NCBI GenBank assembly: GCA_029260655.1 | Contig: JAJDCU010000081.1 | Span: forward strand, 1-64,000 | DNA from: Phycisphaeraceae bacterium | GTDB taxonomy: Bacteria > Planctomycetota > Phycisphaerae > Phycisphaerales > Phycisphaeraceae | DNA length: 64,000 nt | Direction: 5' to 3' | Shown here: in pieces, positions 28,401 through 36,561 of the stretch | Numbering within the stretch: position 1 is the first letter of the stretch | How the letters are laid out: the number at the start of each line of letters is the position of its first letter | Translations under genes and position numbers: made by a program | The notes under the pieces: model-generated | Databases searched by the model: none | What the model was told of the DNA's origin: nothing | The model's input: only the letters and a program-made list of their open reading frames with translations

Positions 28401-28940
28401 ATCTCCGGCAACAGCGCCTCAGGCAGTGTCGGGGGGGTACTGCAGTCTCCCGGATCGTCGTTGGATATCATTAGCTCCACGATCACGGACAACCGCGCAG
28501 ACAGTGACGGTGTCGGCGGAGGAGAAATCGGCGGCATCAGCAGCAACGGCTCGACAAGGCTGTTCAGCACGATCGTGGCGAAGAACTTCATCGGCACCGG
28601 GAGCGCCCCTGATGACGTGTTTGGAACCTTCGTCAGAAGTGGATCGCACAATCTGATCGGCGCCATCGACGGTTCAACTAATCTCGATAATGTGAATTCA
28701 ATATTCGGTACCAAGGCGAGTCCTCTAGACCCGCTGCTGGGCGCGTTGGCCGACAACGGCGGGACGACAAAGACGCACGCCCTGCTGGCGGGCAGTGTCG
28801 CGATCGATGCAGGGAACAACTCCCTCGCATCGATCGCGGGTCTATGGGACCAGCGTGGCGATCCGTTCAGCAGGCTGATCGATGGCGATAGCGATACCAT
28901 CGTGGTGATCGATATCGGGGCCTACGAGTTTCAGGCCTAA
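22467..28940 (+). CDS. Giant LEPR-xLL subtilisin-like protease with beta-helix repeats
   Basis: The ATG at 22467 (MLPLPYRIGS) follows GGGGA at good distance and is preferred over an upstream Met; it gives 2157 aa. Positions 46-57 carry FDPLEPRLLLSA, the planctomycete LEPR-xLL export motif. The S8 protease domain follows, with Asp218 (AVLDSGIDLNHPDL), His273 (NGHGTHVAGTIG), the Asn of AAGNE, and Ser444 (SGTSMAAPHVTGAVGLL), so the triad is complete. Then come an Ig-like domain (LTVTFTEDIDAATVTPSNF), a pre-peptidase C-terminal domain, and an SdrD-B-like domain (GKVWHDLDGLGSIDAGERG). Three beta-helix units each open with GDLSLREAL; two of them close with THALL...SQAVDGGSD and DQRG...DIGAFE blocks, the last with a variant. 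It is exported and probably surface-bound; T2SS cargo status is inferred. Confidence 0.88.
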   Translation: MLPLPYRIGSPLRGYVARLLRQERARAEQSHDDRQAIQKADNRPCFDPLEPRLLLSATPGPLPLPTAEALRGDDLPIVNVSSPLVQREGIASVKWGDQYVDAAEYEWLVKFSDDARQDDASLTSLAESLSPYTEVRNLTADGFGVLTAPHVNLKGWQLKRWARSKGGIAYIEPNFIGSLDQTPNDPDFNGQWDFNTINAPLAWDSTTGSSDVVIAVLDSGIDLNHPDLAPNIWRNSAEVPNDGIDNDANGFIDDISGWDFFNDNASPMDDNGHGTHVAGTIGAVGNNNLGVAGVNWDVKLMPIKVTDSKGVLNLIGVVEAIDYVTVMKKDFGVNVAAINASWGRPTPPQGLEDIIAESGDAGILFVTAAGNEKKDIDLEGGQWPALSTLDNIIVVASTDINDNLAVGFGSGSNFGFTSVDLAAPGVGILSTSLYSGFTAMSGTSMAAPHVTGAVGLLASLSRNATASQIKDAILGGVDIIPTLSGKVATGGRLNINQAMLDLQSVSSGPGIESISIGTTSLPQSQLTVTFTEDIDAATVTPSNFLLRERGIDNTFDTGDDVTISISQGDLSQPTPNKVQIDFIGDLAAGTYRLTLVGSGATPIRNLSNDPLNGGTDRNEWFGIQVPVGPNESNDSLVIATDTGLNGVGTASFSGVIGDGIWNVGDVDLFVLQANAGETIIVDIDAQSISSGLDAVVRLFDATGTQVVLNDDLDDLDSYLEYVPATAGNFYVGVSGFGNSAYDPASAGTGLNQSLGDYDLDITIAAPPVSSAEIRGKVWHDLDGLGSIDAGERGLFRSTVFLDLDEDGVLDAGEPSVLTDENGDFVFRDVAPMAPDYIVASELLPGWQWTLTPESVQVGPGTIHTGINFGTNRLAGTITVDSLSDKDNADYSAGDLSLREALDLARLYAPDDTIQFDAGLNGQTILLNTGLGALTVDSNVDIQGPSAAQLTIDAALQSGVFNVTSDATASISGLTVTGGQQARGGGIFNEGGALTLTDMVVDGNQSRTGGGIANFPGGTLDLVDSIVSNNKGLEFGGGVFNWGDMTVSRSSIDGNTSSRHGGGITNFVGTITISDSVVINNSNTSGAGGIDNLAGGLSVISNSTISGNTGNNAGGVLNSEPDSSVVITNATVTNNSSASLSFAGGLTNLTGSTITVHNTIVAGNTARIGSQSPDVSGTFSLASSHNLIGAIDGSTNLDGNNSIFGTKASPLNPLLGSLADNGGPTKTHALLTGSQAVDGGSDAQASAAGLTTDQRGAGFARVVDRSFDGGDAVDIGAFEATDYVVSTILDENDTDFTVGDLSLREALGLAAANAGADVITYAPGLTGTMFLDMGPVAINDSSSVSVVGPGTGLLTLTGNSDFRTLEVLAGTTASISGLTVFEGMAGDGGSIHNAGALTLSGVDVIQGAATRGAGIFNAGTLVVQDGSSISGNFAFGNGGGIYNAGTATVTDSSVSGNAGGGGIHNAGTLAVSDSQINSNTGAGIASPVGSSVITASTLDGNTTGVSVGSSSGTSTATLDLAGSTVSNSTGDGIWSFTDGIQTIKNVTISGNAGAGILSISGGSTIVNSTITNNNTGINANFGTPPMILHNTIVWGNTGSYDVRGLFDATSSSNLLGMFGGPTIGLDDPSNITGIDPLLGALADNGGTTMTHALLIGSQAVDGGSDARASAVGLTTDQRGTGFTRVVDRSFDGGNAVDIGAFETTEYAVSTALDEDDTDFSPGDLSLREALALTAANPGVDVIGFAPVLSGGYAELIAPMVIDSDVNILGPEGASFTFDANGSFGAFEVTGGRRVTISNLTITGGEATPSTNGSGIVNRGSLTLTGVTVTGNRAVLGGGIYNTDRLTIQGGTTISGNQASSDGGGIYSVFFTSIKDGSTISANTSATFGGGIYNRSNGVLSILDSSILDNTALTGGGLRNNGDMEILRSTIDGNFASSSGGIDNTSTAVMDLINSAVTNNSANGAGGIGIAGEAAIINTTISGNSASGSVGGVLQSPGSSLDIISSTITDNRADSDGVGGGEIGGISSNGSTRLFSTIVAKNFIGTGSAPDDVFGTFVRSGSHNLIGAIDGSTNLDNVNSIFGTKASPLDPLLGALADNGGTTKTHALLAGSVAIDAGNNSLASIAGLWDQRGDPFSRLIDGDSDTIVVIDIGAYEFQA

Positions 28941-29121
28941 GGCTTCCTTCGATATATTCACACAGTTGCGATAAGTGGGACTGTAGTGGCCCAGCAGCTT
29001 GTGTCAGCATAATCAGGCTATTATTTAGTTGATATTTGACAGTCAAAGAGGGCCCCGATGCGGGGCGATGGCGCAGCTACCGCGCATCTGATGGGGTTCA
29101 GTGTCTTCGTAGTTTAGTTTT

Positions 29122-29430
29122 CTAAGCAGCGACACTGATGCGAATCGTCCGCAGGCATGGGTCGCCACGGTACGACCGTCGCGTGACCTGGATGTGAGGC
29201 GAGATACCATCCATCGATCTGAGCGAGATCGGTTCATCTGGAGCCTCACCAGTCCACGCCTCATTGGGCGTCAGCCCGTCGATCCCTTGATGCGGCCTCT
29301 CGGTGTTGTACCAATGGCAGAAGGCATCCAGTTTCCGTTGGTTACCCATGAGGCTCAGTGGCAATAACGCCCGGCGCTGCCAAATCCGAAACGTCTTGAA
29401 GAACCGCTCGATCTTGCCGTTGAAAACAGG
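29122..29430 (-). pseudogene. C-terminal fragment of an integrase-core transposase
   Basis: The minus strand reads FNGKIERFFKTFRIWQRRAL, then LDAFCHWYNTERPHQGIDGL and TPNEAWTG, ending after IQVTRRSYRGDPCLRTIRIS. This is the end of an rve transposase that includes the region after the catalytic Glu. Sequence upstream of about 29430 is unrelated, so the front of the gene is missing. It is not the same family member as the transposase at the left edge. Confidence 0.75.
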
Positions 29431-29466
29431 ACATCGTACCTTGGCCCACTATCACTGCGTATGACA

Positions 29467-29657
29467 CTATCTTGAGCAGAAGAAGCAACCGTTGACTTGG
29501 GTGTAGTGTGTCTTGGCTTTGTGGACGGCGTCGCGACAGTTATTGAACTCGCCCAAGTAAATGCGATTATCTGGATTGGGTAGGAACGAACAACCCGTTG
29601 TATGGACCTAGTGGTCGCCGTTAACTTGAGCATTCTTGTTAACGTAGACCGGGCCAT
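29467..29657 (-). pseudogene. Broken gene for a small Cys-containing protein
   Basis: From the ATG at 29657 the reading frame must shift after two to three codons. It then reads VYVNKNAQVNGDH, a TAG, and VHTTGCSFLPNPDNRIYLGE followed by FNNCRDAVHKAKTHYTQVNG and CFFCS, with a stop at 29467-29469. Four cysteines, the conserved-looking NGDH-VH-GC pattern and about 60 residues suggest a small conserved hypothetical protein, which I recall only as unnamed entries in planctomycete genomes. One frameshift and one nonsense codon make it a pseudogene. The longer frame at 29355-29696 is a shadow. Confidence 0.6.
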
Positions 29658-29784
29658 GACTAGTCTCCTAAATGAATCTTCGTGAGGAAATCCCACTGTG
29701 TAATCTGCGGGTATTACATCATGCGTAGAAACCGTCTTCAGTGTTAGGGTTAGAGCGGAGCCCTCGTACCGGCGACAGATCGAG

Positions 29785-30444
29785 CTAGAATTGTTTTTTT
29801 TCTATGCTGGTAATATCTGCGAGGTTGATTTCCACGGGGTCGCCACTAAGCACCGACTCACCAACAGTTTTCCACCCCTGGTCCGCTAGGATTAAGGTGC
29901 GTGGTATGAAGCAGATTGAATCTGTACACGTGTCTTCTCGGCAAGAGACATCGAAACAGCACACGCTTCCTTCGTCAATACATCGCATGAGCATCAAAAA
30001 GTGCTCTTGCGCCGAGTGAGGGACAGTTCTATTGCGTTGTTGGATGGAGATGTGCGACATCAAGTCTTTGCAGGCTTCGCGAATTCCCGCCGGGGCAGTG
30101 CTAACCGATCGGTATATAGCTGCAAGCCCGTGGTTAATCATGGGTTGCTCGGCATAGCCCCGGGCGAATTTACCAATCATGATAAGGCCGAGTATCTCTT
30201 TAGCTGTGAAGGCTTCCAGAGGGACCATAAGCCCCCCGCTGATCATATAGCCTACGCCGCGTTGATAGTACGCCGGGTAACCTGCCTCTTCGAGAGCCTT
30301 GAGGTCTCGGAACAATGTTCTTCGACTGACCCCCAGAGCCTCTTGCAGGCTGGCGACAGTGCAGTCCTCACCGTTCTGCAGGATCACAATCAAGCGCAGA
30401 AGTCGGGAAACACGGCTAGTAGATCTGGGGAAGATAGTCATCAC
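29785..30444 (-). CDS. DeoR/WYL-type HTH transcriptional regulator
   Basis: The 219-aa protein has an N-terminal helix-turn-helix (about 10-65; VASLQEALGVSRRTLFRDLK, ALEEAGYPAYYQRGVGY) of the HTH_11/DeoR kind. An all-helical middle follows (LEAFTAKEILGLIMIGKFA), then a C-terminal beta part with VCCFDVSCRED and CFIPRTLILADQGWKTVG. That order matches WYL-domain regulators, although the Trp-Tyr-Leu triad itself is not evident and the protein is short for the family. Four cysteines in the C-terminal part could sense ligand or redox state (inference). Target unknown; the orphan 118-aa gene upstream is transcribed in the same direction. Confidence 0.7.
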   Translation of the reverse strand: MMTIFPRSTSRVSRLLRLIVILQNGEDCTVASLQEALGVSRRTLFRDLKALEEAGYPAYYQRGVGYMISGGLMVPLEAFTAKEILGLIMIGKFARGYAEQPMINHGLAAIYRSVSTAPAGIREACKDLMSHISIQQRNRTVPHSAQEHFLMLMRCIDEGSVCCFDVSCREDTCTDSICFIPRTLILADQGWKTVGESVLSGDPVEINLADITSIEKKQF

Positions 30445-30496
30445 CTGCTAATCCACATTTACATATCCGATTTCACCTGAGTGATCGATTCATCGC

Positions 30497-30560
30497 ATGA
30501 AAAAGGGCGAGCGTCGCACAGCGGAGAACGGGGATTCACCTCATTACGTGCGAGCGCCCG
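30497..30560 (-). terminator. Intrinsic terminator of the 118-aa protein gene
   Basis: On the minus strand GGGCGCTCGCAC (30548-30559) pairs with GTGCGACGCTCGCCC (30505-30519) with minor bulges. The stem is directly followed by TTTTTC, a standard Rho-independent signal about 20-85 nt after the stop at 30582. It separates this gene from the downstream HTH regulator. Confidence 0.75.
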
Positions 30561-30581
30561 CCCACCAATTTCGGGCTGTCG

Positions 30582-30938
30582 CTAGACCACGGTTGCCTGG
30601 CCAGCGGAACAGTCCTTGCTGCTCCCGTCCCACAGGCAGTAAGCTCCGATCGGATTATCGGATGGCGTGTTCAGCCTGTAGTTGGTGATGCCGAAGCAGC
30701 CCGGAGGTGACTGATCGAAGTTAACAACTTGGATGGCCCAAGAATCGGACCCACCGTCGGTGATAGCAAACAGATTGACGACGGTAAAGTCGCCGACAGT
30801 GCCGCTGAAAGCTGAGTCACTAATCTTATCGAGCGTCTGTTGACCCTGGCACGGCGACTGAACCAAAACCTGGAGCGTCGCTGGCAGAGAGGCGGCAGAC
30901 GACTGCTGCCGAAGTGTCGTTTTAAGTAGTACGTCCAT
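30582..30938 (-). CDS. Orphan 118-aa protein of unknown function
   Basis: The ATG follows AAAGGAA at good distance, and the gene ends before a strong intrinsic terminator, so it is probably a true monocistronic gene. The protein has no signal peptide and no membrane segment. It begins MDVLLKTTLRQQSSAASLPA and is then beta-rich (FSGTVGDFTVVNLFAITDGG, SDSWAIQVVNFDQSPPGCFG) with four cysteines (CQG, CFG, CLWDG, CSAG). I do not recognise it. The spaced cysteines and Gly/Asp-rich turns could fit a small secreted or peptide-like product, but there is no leader to support that. Confidence 0.6.
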   Translation of the reverse strand: MDVLLKTTLRQQSSAASLPATLQVLVQSPCQGQQTLDKISDSAFSGTVGDFTVVNLFAITDGGSDSWAIQVVNFDQSPPGCFGITNYRLNTPSDNPIGAYCLWDGSSKDCSAGQATVV

Positions 30939-30995
30939 AAGTGCATTCCTTTAATAAGAGGTGATCCCCCCTGGATGCGGACCTACCGCACCCAG

Positions 30996-31030
30996 CCACC
31001 CTTGACAGAGGGTGGGAAAATTGCTAGAAT
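30996..31030 (+). promoter_or_regulatory. Sigma-70 promoter with inverted repeat over the -35 box
   Basis: TTGACA (31002-31007) and TAGAAT (31025-31030) are separated by exactly 17 bp, on the plus strand about 120 bp before the dockerin/PEP-CTERM gene. CCACCC (30996-31001) and GGGTGG (31010-31015) form inverted arms around the -35 hexamer, so a regulator could occlude it. The site lies between divergent genes at 30938 and 31149. Confidence 0.65.
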
Positions 31031-31148
31031 CCCCGTTCCCGAAAAGGCTCATGTCTATAGTCTAATCTGCGCGGAAATGTTGGATCTTGCGCGCAATTTC
31101 TGAGAATTCGAGTCTTTCACACACATTTTTCTTATAGCTGAGGTACAC

Positions 31149-32012
31149 ATGAAATCTTGCATAGCACTTTTTGCGTGCGTTCTTCCCTGCATAGCTCTAA
31201 ACAATCCTTTACATGCCGGCGTAATTACAGAACTGACCGCGATATCGGGGCCTACCTCTCCGGCCTCGCCCATTCCGTTCCCGGCGACAACCGAATCTGT
31301 CGATAACGATGAAGACCCAACCTCTTTCAATTTCTTCCAGTTTGTCACGGCTCTCCAGATTACCGGGGTTGACAGCCCGATTGATTTTATTTTCAGCGTC
31401 AACGATTCAGGGACCGGCGGAACAACCGAATATCTGCTGAACCCATGGATTGTGAACACCACCAGCGTGCCTTGGACGAGTATGCGGTATTCACTGGCTG
31501 CGCAGACCACCGCCGGGGGGCTGCTCGCCGTTCCAGGCCTGGATTTTGACTGGCCTGATCAGACTGCGCTGGTGTTTGGGGCAGAGAACTTCCCCAATGT
31601 CATTCACCAGCCATTTGAGCTTTTCTGGAGTGGTGGCACCGCCGCGATCGGGGCAAATGAGATCACCACTTTTGCGATCGATGTCCCGGATATCGGCAGC
31701 GATTACGATATCGTGCTGACGCTTGACGTGTTTCTGCCAGGCGACTACACCGGCGACGGGTTCGTCGGGATCGAGGACCTGAACGTCATCTTGGGCAACT
31801 GGAACGCCACCGTAACCGCGTGGGACCTGCTCGCGGGCGACGGCACCGGCGACGGATTCGTCGGGATCGAAGATCTCAATCAGGTCCTGGGCAACTGGAA
31901 CAACGGCACACCGCCGGTTGTGGCGCTGGTTCCCGAGCCCGCAAGCCTCTTGGTGTGGCCCGTCGGGTTGCTCCTGCTTGGTCGGGGCCGAGGCAGAAGT
32001 TCAGGTGTTTAA
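31149..32012 (+). CDS. Exported dockerin-like / PEP-CTERM protein
   Basis: The 287-aa protein has a signal peptide ([20 protein letters not shown]). A beta-rich domain (about 25-200) follows, then two dockerin-like calcium-binding repeats: [19 protein letters not shown] and [19 protein letters not shown], each followed by NWN. A C-terminal PEP-CTERM sorting signal closes it: VPEPASLLV, a hydrophobic helix and RGRGRSS. It should be exported and anchored or sorted by an exosortase system, which is not encoded here. Its 3' end overlaps the convergent pseudopilin-like gene by 4 bp. Confidence 0.85.
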   Translation: MKSCIALFACVLPCIALNNPLHAGVITELTAISGPTSPASPIPFPATTESVDNDEDPTSFNFFQFVTALQITGVDSPIDFIFSVNDSGTGGTTEYLLNPWIVNTTSVPWTSMRYSLAAQTTAGGLLAVPGLDFDWPDQTALVFGAENFPNVIHQPFELFWSGGTAAIGANEITTFAIDVPDIGSDYDIVLTLDVFLPGDYTGDGFVGIEDLNVILGNWNATVTAWDLLAGDGTGDGFVGIEDLNQVLGNWNNGTPPVVALVPEPASLLVWPVGLLLLGRGRGRSSGV

Positions 32013-32740
32013 TTATTTGCGAACCAGTTAAACACCGCCCCGTCAGGGGAAACGCCTTCGATAATTTCACTTCCGGCTATCGACCGTACCGAGCCATCGG
32101 CGAACGACACATTTGCGCTGGTCTTGCCGCCGTGTTGCAGTCCGACTCCCCATGTTGTGTGGGCGAAAGCCGTGACGGGCATGTTTGGGAAAGCAAGGTG
32201 TGCCCCACCTTGGGGAAATAGGGCGGGATCGGCTAGCCACGGGTAGTCAGATGGCCGTTGAATCTGGCCCCAGTGCTCGCCTTCGTTCAGTTCGCTAATC
32301 GAATTTCCCCATAGTTTGTTAACCGAGTACCCCCAAGTGCCGCCGGAGTAAAAGACCTCGCTGTAGCTTGCTTGGATTGTCGGGCAGGCGTTGAAGGTTG
32401 CGGTGGCATCGATAAGCAAGACGGGGGCCTCTGGGTAGACCGTATTAAGAGCGGTTATCCAGGTGGGATTTCCTACCGGGTCTGACGAGGTATTCGTAGT
32501 TAGGGGGATACGGCCCTTTCGTTCCGAGATCACTATCTCCCAGCCGGTCTGGATCTGCCGAAGATTGGACTTGCACTTAACTCCACGGGCACTTTCACGG
32601 GCGCTGGATAGCGCGGGGAGTAGTATTCCTACGAGGATCCCGATAATCGCAATCACGACCAGCAACTCGATGAGCGTGAAGCCGGACGAGACACACGTGC
32701 ATTTATCATGTCTGGTGTCACGATTCATCGGGCCCGCCAT
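32009..32740 (-). CDS. Prepilin-like protein with H-X9-DG C-terminal motif
   Basis: The 243-aa protein has a prepilin leader [21 protein letters not shown] with Glu +5, then [20 protein letters not shown]. The C-terminal [20 protein letters not shown] is the H-X9-DG motif of the DUF1559/H-X9-DG-CTERM family, strongly expanded in planctomycetes. The long N-terminal extension before the cleavage site is probably partly untranslated; a start at MNRDTRHDK is equally possible. It overlaps the kinase gene upstream by 16 bp, so it may be part of the kinase operon. The role of the family is unknown. Confidence 0.85.
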   Translation of the reverse strand: MAGPMNRDTRHDKCTCVSSGFTLIELLVVIAIIGILVGILLPALSSARESARGVKCKSNLRQIQTGWEIVISERKGRIPLTTNTSSDPVGNPTWITALNTVYPEAPVLLIDATATFNACPTIQASYSEVFYSGGTWGYSVNKLWGNSISELNEGEHWGQIQRPSDYPWLADPALFPQGGAHLAFPNMPVTAFAHTTWGVGLQHGGKTSANVSFADGSVRSIAGSEIIEGVSPDGAVFNWFANN

Positions 32741-35673
32741 TTGTAGTAACCGGTCAGACCCTGTCCGATCAGTTCATGACCGTCGTCTGTGAAATGGATC
32801 GACATCATGGGGCCCTCCGTACGTTCTTCGATCACATCCAGCAGCTCGCCAGAATCCGCAGACCATATCACCACACTATCACCTGCGGTGACCACTCGCG
32901 ACCCGTCTGGTGTCATTGCCACAGCGAGGACCGCCCCCACGTCGCCGGCGGATATGACTGAAACGATTCTCCGGCCATTGACATCAAGTATCTTAACCCA
33001 CCCTTTACTGTCGAGAGTGGCGACCCTGGCAACATCCGCTGCCGCATCCATTGCGATAACCGGATCCGCCCCAAGAGACTCACGATGGACTTGAAGATCT
33101 GCGTCAATATCCCGGACCTCGATCTCGTAGCCGAGTGGCCCCCTTCGAATCATAGCCAACCAACCCGGGATCGGTTTTAACCATAAGACAGGTCCGCCCG
33201 TATCAAAGACACGAGTGTGTTCCCCACTTGCATAGTCCCAGACCAATATTTCTTGCGAATTGGAGGCCGCAACCCACTCTCCGCTGTATCCGAAGGACAG
33301 CCAGTATGCCGGCTCAATACTCATCATCAGTTCTATTGGGTGTGATTTGATGGCGGTGTCGTAAATACCTACGGACCGATCGTTGCCCGCTACACCGAGT
33401 CGCGTCGCGTCGGGCGTCAACGCCAACGAAGTTGGAAGCACTCCTAACTCCATGATTCGCATGTCACCTGGAGCCGGCCCACCTGCGCTTGCTTTTGTAT
33501 CAAGTAACAGGGTGTGTGATTCCGGTGAAGAATATGCCATGAACCGCCCGTCCGCGTTCGTTGCGTATCGTGTTGCAGATCCCGTCGGCCATGATTGATG
33601 CGTGGCGACACCCCAGTCGGTGCCCCACACCTTTAGCTCTCCGCGCGAAGAGAGCGAATATAACCGTTGCCCATCATCAGAGAACACGAGCTTTGTGACC
33701 GGCGATATGTGGCCGCGCAGTGCTTGTGATTCGTTGGTATTTCGAATCAGATGTATTGTTCCATCGATCTCGCCACAGGCTATCGTTTTGCCATCGGGGC
33801 TTCCCGCGATGATTGATATTCCCGATGGCATGTGGGTGATCACGGAGGCTTTCGATGCGCCGTCCAAGCCGCACTTCAAGATCGTGCCATCATCCATTCC
33901 CGCGAATAGCGTACTCCCTCTGGCCACCAACGAACGGGGACGCCGTTCGCCCAAGTTCTCTACCGCAATCTCGCTTGAGATAAGAGTCTCGAGGTCCAAT
34001 ACCCAAAACCCTTCGTCATACCAGACAAGACTGCGCCCGTCATCGTTGAAGGAAGCAAGGATCGTGCCTTTCGGTCGAGTCTCACGGTGGATGACGGCGT
34101 TCTGATCCGTGTCGAAGAGCAGAAGTTCTCCGCCGTTGGTGCCGACGAGTACATGCCGGCCATCGGGGCTCACCTTGTTGTATATCGCCGGTGATTCGGC
34201 TAATGGCATGGGGCTCAGACGTTGGGGGCGGTCAAGGGACTGCAATATGCTTTGGCCTTCACGATTCAGGCCCATGACGAAGCCCGCATCGGGCGCCAAA
34301 GCCATGGGGAGTGTCGTTCCATAGCTATGGCCGGTCTCCGTCCAATCGTTATTACTTAGAGTGATTTGCCGGACGTTTCCCGATGAAGTCAGACAGACGA
34401 TCTTGTCGCTTCCCAGGACAGTGAAATCCCGTATCACATCGTCCTTGAACATTACGGTGTGCGAAGACTGATCTGCGAGCGAAACCAGATGCCGCCATTC
34501 CCATCCGCGGGACGATGGATCGGCTTCCAACAGTAGTCTCTGTGCGGCTTGCACGTCGCCTTGATTGAGCCGTTCCCGAGCGGATCGGAGTGTGCTTCTA
34601 TAGAAGGTCTCTTTGCTATCTATGCTGAGTTGGCTTGTGACAGCCTCCCTTTGCATGACAGCCAGACCGATACCCGAGGTCACGAGCAGCAGCAGGATGG
34701 CCAATAGGAAACCGAGACTTAGAGGCTTTCTGTTTCGTTTCATCCACAGACCAGACGTATAGCGGAGTGTCCTGGGTTGGGCGGTCACCGGCCGCAGCTC
34801 TAGCCAGTTCCGAAGGTCGCGGGTGAGGTCGTCCGCCGTCGGGTAGCGGTGTTTTCGATCATCTTCTGTCGCCCGTCGGATGATGGCTTGAAGATCATTT
34901 GCCCATTGTGTCTCGCTTTGGGCAGGAGCGGATTCGAGCAGGCGTTGCAGGACACGTCCAATTGCAAATACGTCTGCGCGCTGATCCAGCGATCCGCTGA
35001 AACCGAGCTGTTCAGGGGCTACGTATCCGCGGGTGCCTGCCCGATATGCTGAATGGTGGTCCGATTGCCCAACAACCCGAGCGAGACCGAAGTCCAGGAT
35101 ATGCGGGCAACCATCTTCTGATACCAGGATGTTGCTTGGCTTGAGATCAAGGTGTACGACATCCCTCGCGTGTGCATATGACACGGCGTCACTAACACCA
35201 ATCATCAATTCGACGATCTCTTGAGGTGTGTGTCCCTCTCCGGCGACATATGCATCGATAGCCTGCCCGTCAATCAGCTCCATCACATAGAAGTAGTCAA
35301 GCTTGTCCAGGCCACTATCGAAAACCCTGGCGATGTTCGGATGCTTCAAGCTGGCGGCGAGACGTACTTCGGTGTGGAATCTGGCTTCTGTTCCGGGCTG
35401 TAGGAGAAGATCGCTCTTTAGAGTCTTCGCAACCAGTTGGCCGGTGCCCAACTGCTGTGCACGCCAGACCGTGCCCATCCCACCTTCACCGATCTTCTCG
35501 ATGATCTTGTAACCTGATTCAGCGACGCCCGGGGCGTCTGCGCCCTCTCGGGTGATCCCTGTGTTAGTAGTGAGACCGTAGCCATTCTCTGGGCCGAATT
35601 GAACCGCCACCTCCAGGAACATCGCGGCGGCTCGATCATCTACGTCGAAAGTTGGTCTCTTTGGTTGCCCCAC
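32725..35673 (-). CDS. Transmembrane serine/threonine kinase with beta-propeller
   Basis: The 982-aa protein has a Hanks-type kinase domain at about 55-295. It shows the Gly loop [12 protein letters not shown], Lys83 (VAKTLK), HLDLKPSN with catalytic Asp176, DFG at 194-196, and APEQLG. A single membrane helix follows near 317-340 ([20 protein letters not shown]). The remaining 600 residues are WD40-like repeats (for example [20 protein letters not shown]), making an extracytoplasmic propeller. HLDLKPSN in place of HRDLKPSN makes it a non-RD kinase. It lies 30 bp after an ECF-like sigma gene, a pairing known in planctomycetes where the kinase controls the sigma factor. Confidence 0.9.
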   Translation of the reverse strand: MGQPKRPTFDVDDRAAAMFLEVAVQFGPENGYGLTTNTGITREGADAPGVAESGYKIIEKIGEGGMGTVWRAQQLGTGQLVAKTLKSDLLLQPGTEARFHTEVRLAASLKHPNIARVFDSGLDKLDYFYVMELIDGQAIDAYVAGEGHTPQEIVELMIGVSDAVSYAHARDVVHLDLKPSNILVSEDGCPHILDFGLARVVGQSDHHSAYRAGTRGYVAPEQLGFSGSLDQRADVFAIGRVLQRLLESAPAQSETQWANDLQAIIRRATEDDRKHRYPTADDLTRDLRNWLELRPVTAQPRTLRYTSGLWMKRNRKPLSLGFLLAILLLLVTSGIGLAVMQREAVTSQLSIDSKETFYRSTLRSARERLNQGDVQAAQRLLLEADPSSRGWEWRHLVSLADQSSHTVMFKDDVIRDFTVLGSDKIVCLTSSGNVRQITLSNNDWTETGHSYGTTLPMALAPDAGFVMGLNREGQSILQSLDRPQRLSPMPLAESPAIYNKVSPDGRHVLVGTNGGELLLFDTDQNAVIHRETRPKGTILASFNDDGRSLVWYDEGFWVLDLETLISSEIAVENLGERRPRSLVARGSTLFAGMDDGTILKCGLDGASKASVITHMPSGISIIAGSPDGKTIACGEIDGTIHLIRNTNESQALRGHISPVTKLVFSDDGQRLYSLSSRGELKVWGTDWGVATHQSWPTGSATRYATNADGRFMAYSSPESHTLLLDTKASAGGPAPGDMRIMELGVLPTSLALTPDATRLGVAGNDRSVGIYDTAIKSHPIELMMSIEPAYWLSFGYSGEWVAASNSQEILVWDYASGEHTRVFDTGGPVLWLKPIPGWLAMIRRGPLGYEIEVRDIDADLQVHRESLGADPVIAMDAAADVARVATLDSKGWVKILDVNGRRIVSVISAGDVGAVLAVAMTPDGSRVVTAGDSVVIWSADSGELLDVIEERTEGPMMSIHFTDDGHELIGQGLTGYYKWRAR

Positions 35674-35703
35674 GGGCCATCCTCATGAATAGTCCACTGA
35701 TTC

Positions 35704-36450
35704 TTAAGCCAATCTCGGTCGTGATGTTTGTTGTGGCGAGGCCAAGGCGGCGAACAAATCTCGTAGTTCGTCTTCCACATCCCCTTCAGAACACAAGTAT
35801 TCACTTACGACATCCCTGATGACTCGCCCGAACATCCGTTTGCAAGTCACCAGCAGATTGCTCGCTTGGGTCGAGGAAGAAGCACCCAAACGGTGGGCTA
35901 GTTGTTCGTAGGATTCGGGCTCATCATTGTCAAATAACGGCTTGAGCATCCGCGCCTCAAATACTTCCCACAGGTCGTCCCGCTCCACTCTTGTACATTC
36001 CTGCTCCATCTGCCTGATCGCTTCAGACACGACCTGCCTGCCCCAATCGCGATCGAACTCACGGTCCGCGGCCTCATATCCGTCATGGGGTGATAAACTC
36101 GACTCTTCAAGAGAGGCGATGCTACCCGGCGATCGTTTGCGGGCAGCCTTAAATCGCCTTTGTTCGACGGCGTAATCGGAAAGTACTTTTCGGATGAAGT
36201 GGCGGAACTTCCCCCGATCCTTATCAGCCCGGCTAATCAGATCTGTCGCCAGAATGCGGTCAGCTATGAAGCTCTGGAGGAGGTCATCAATCTCATCCGT
36301 CCGGGCAAGGTTCTTATGGACTATATATCCCCGCAGCGCAGAGTTATAGCGTAATACAATCTTCTCTAATGCTACCCTCCGGGCCTGGGGGTCGCCGCTG
36401 TTGCCAACAGCCTCAAGCAGAGACCAGCGCGTTGTAGGAAAGATCTGCAT
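35704..36450 (-). CDS. ECF-like RNA polymerase sigma factor
   Basis: The 248-aa protein starts FPTTRWSLLEAVGNSGD. It then has a sigma-70 region 2 (ALRGYIVHKNLARTDEIDDL, LLQSFIADRIL, KFRHFIRKVLSDYAVEQRR) and a region 4-like helical end (SYEQLAHRLGASSSTQASNL). The acidic insert between regions and the TTRWS start are typical of the planctomycete sigma factors that sit with WD40 kinases. The kinase gene follows immediately. It probably forms a signalling unit with the kinase, which may phosphorylate it (inference from family pairings). Confidence 0.82.
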   Translation of the reverse strand: MQIFPTTRWSLLEAVGNSGDPQARRVALEKIVLRYNSALRGYIVHKNLARTDEIDDLLQSFIADRILATDLISRADKDRGKFRHFIRKVLSDYAVEQRRFKAARKRSPGSIASLEESSLSPHDGYEAADREFDRDWGRQVVSEAIRQMEQECTRVERDDLWEVFEARMLKPLFDNDEPESYEQLAHRLGASSSTQASNLLVTCKRMFGRVIRDVVSEYLCSEGDVEDELRDLFAALASPQQTSRPRLA

Positions 36451-36561
36451 GGGTCGCCCTTGATGTGAAGGTCACATTATAGCCCAGAATGTGGAATATG
36501 CGATCTAGATCCCCGAAAGCGGTCAGAATTTGTTGATGTGGTGGGCCTGCTCCCCATGTAT

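Noticed and set aside
29052-29066. GCCCCG/CGGGGC hairpin as a terminator of the giant protease gene
   Set aside because: No U tract follows on the plus strand; on the minus strand only CCTCTTT, too weak to call.
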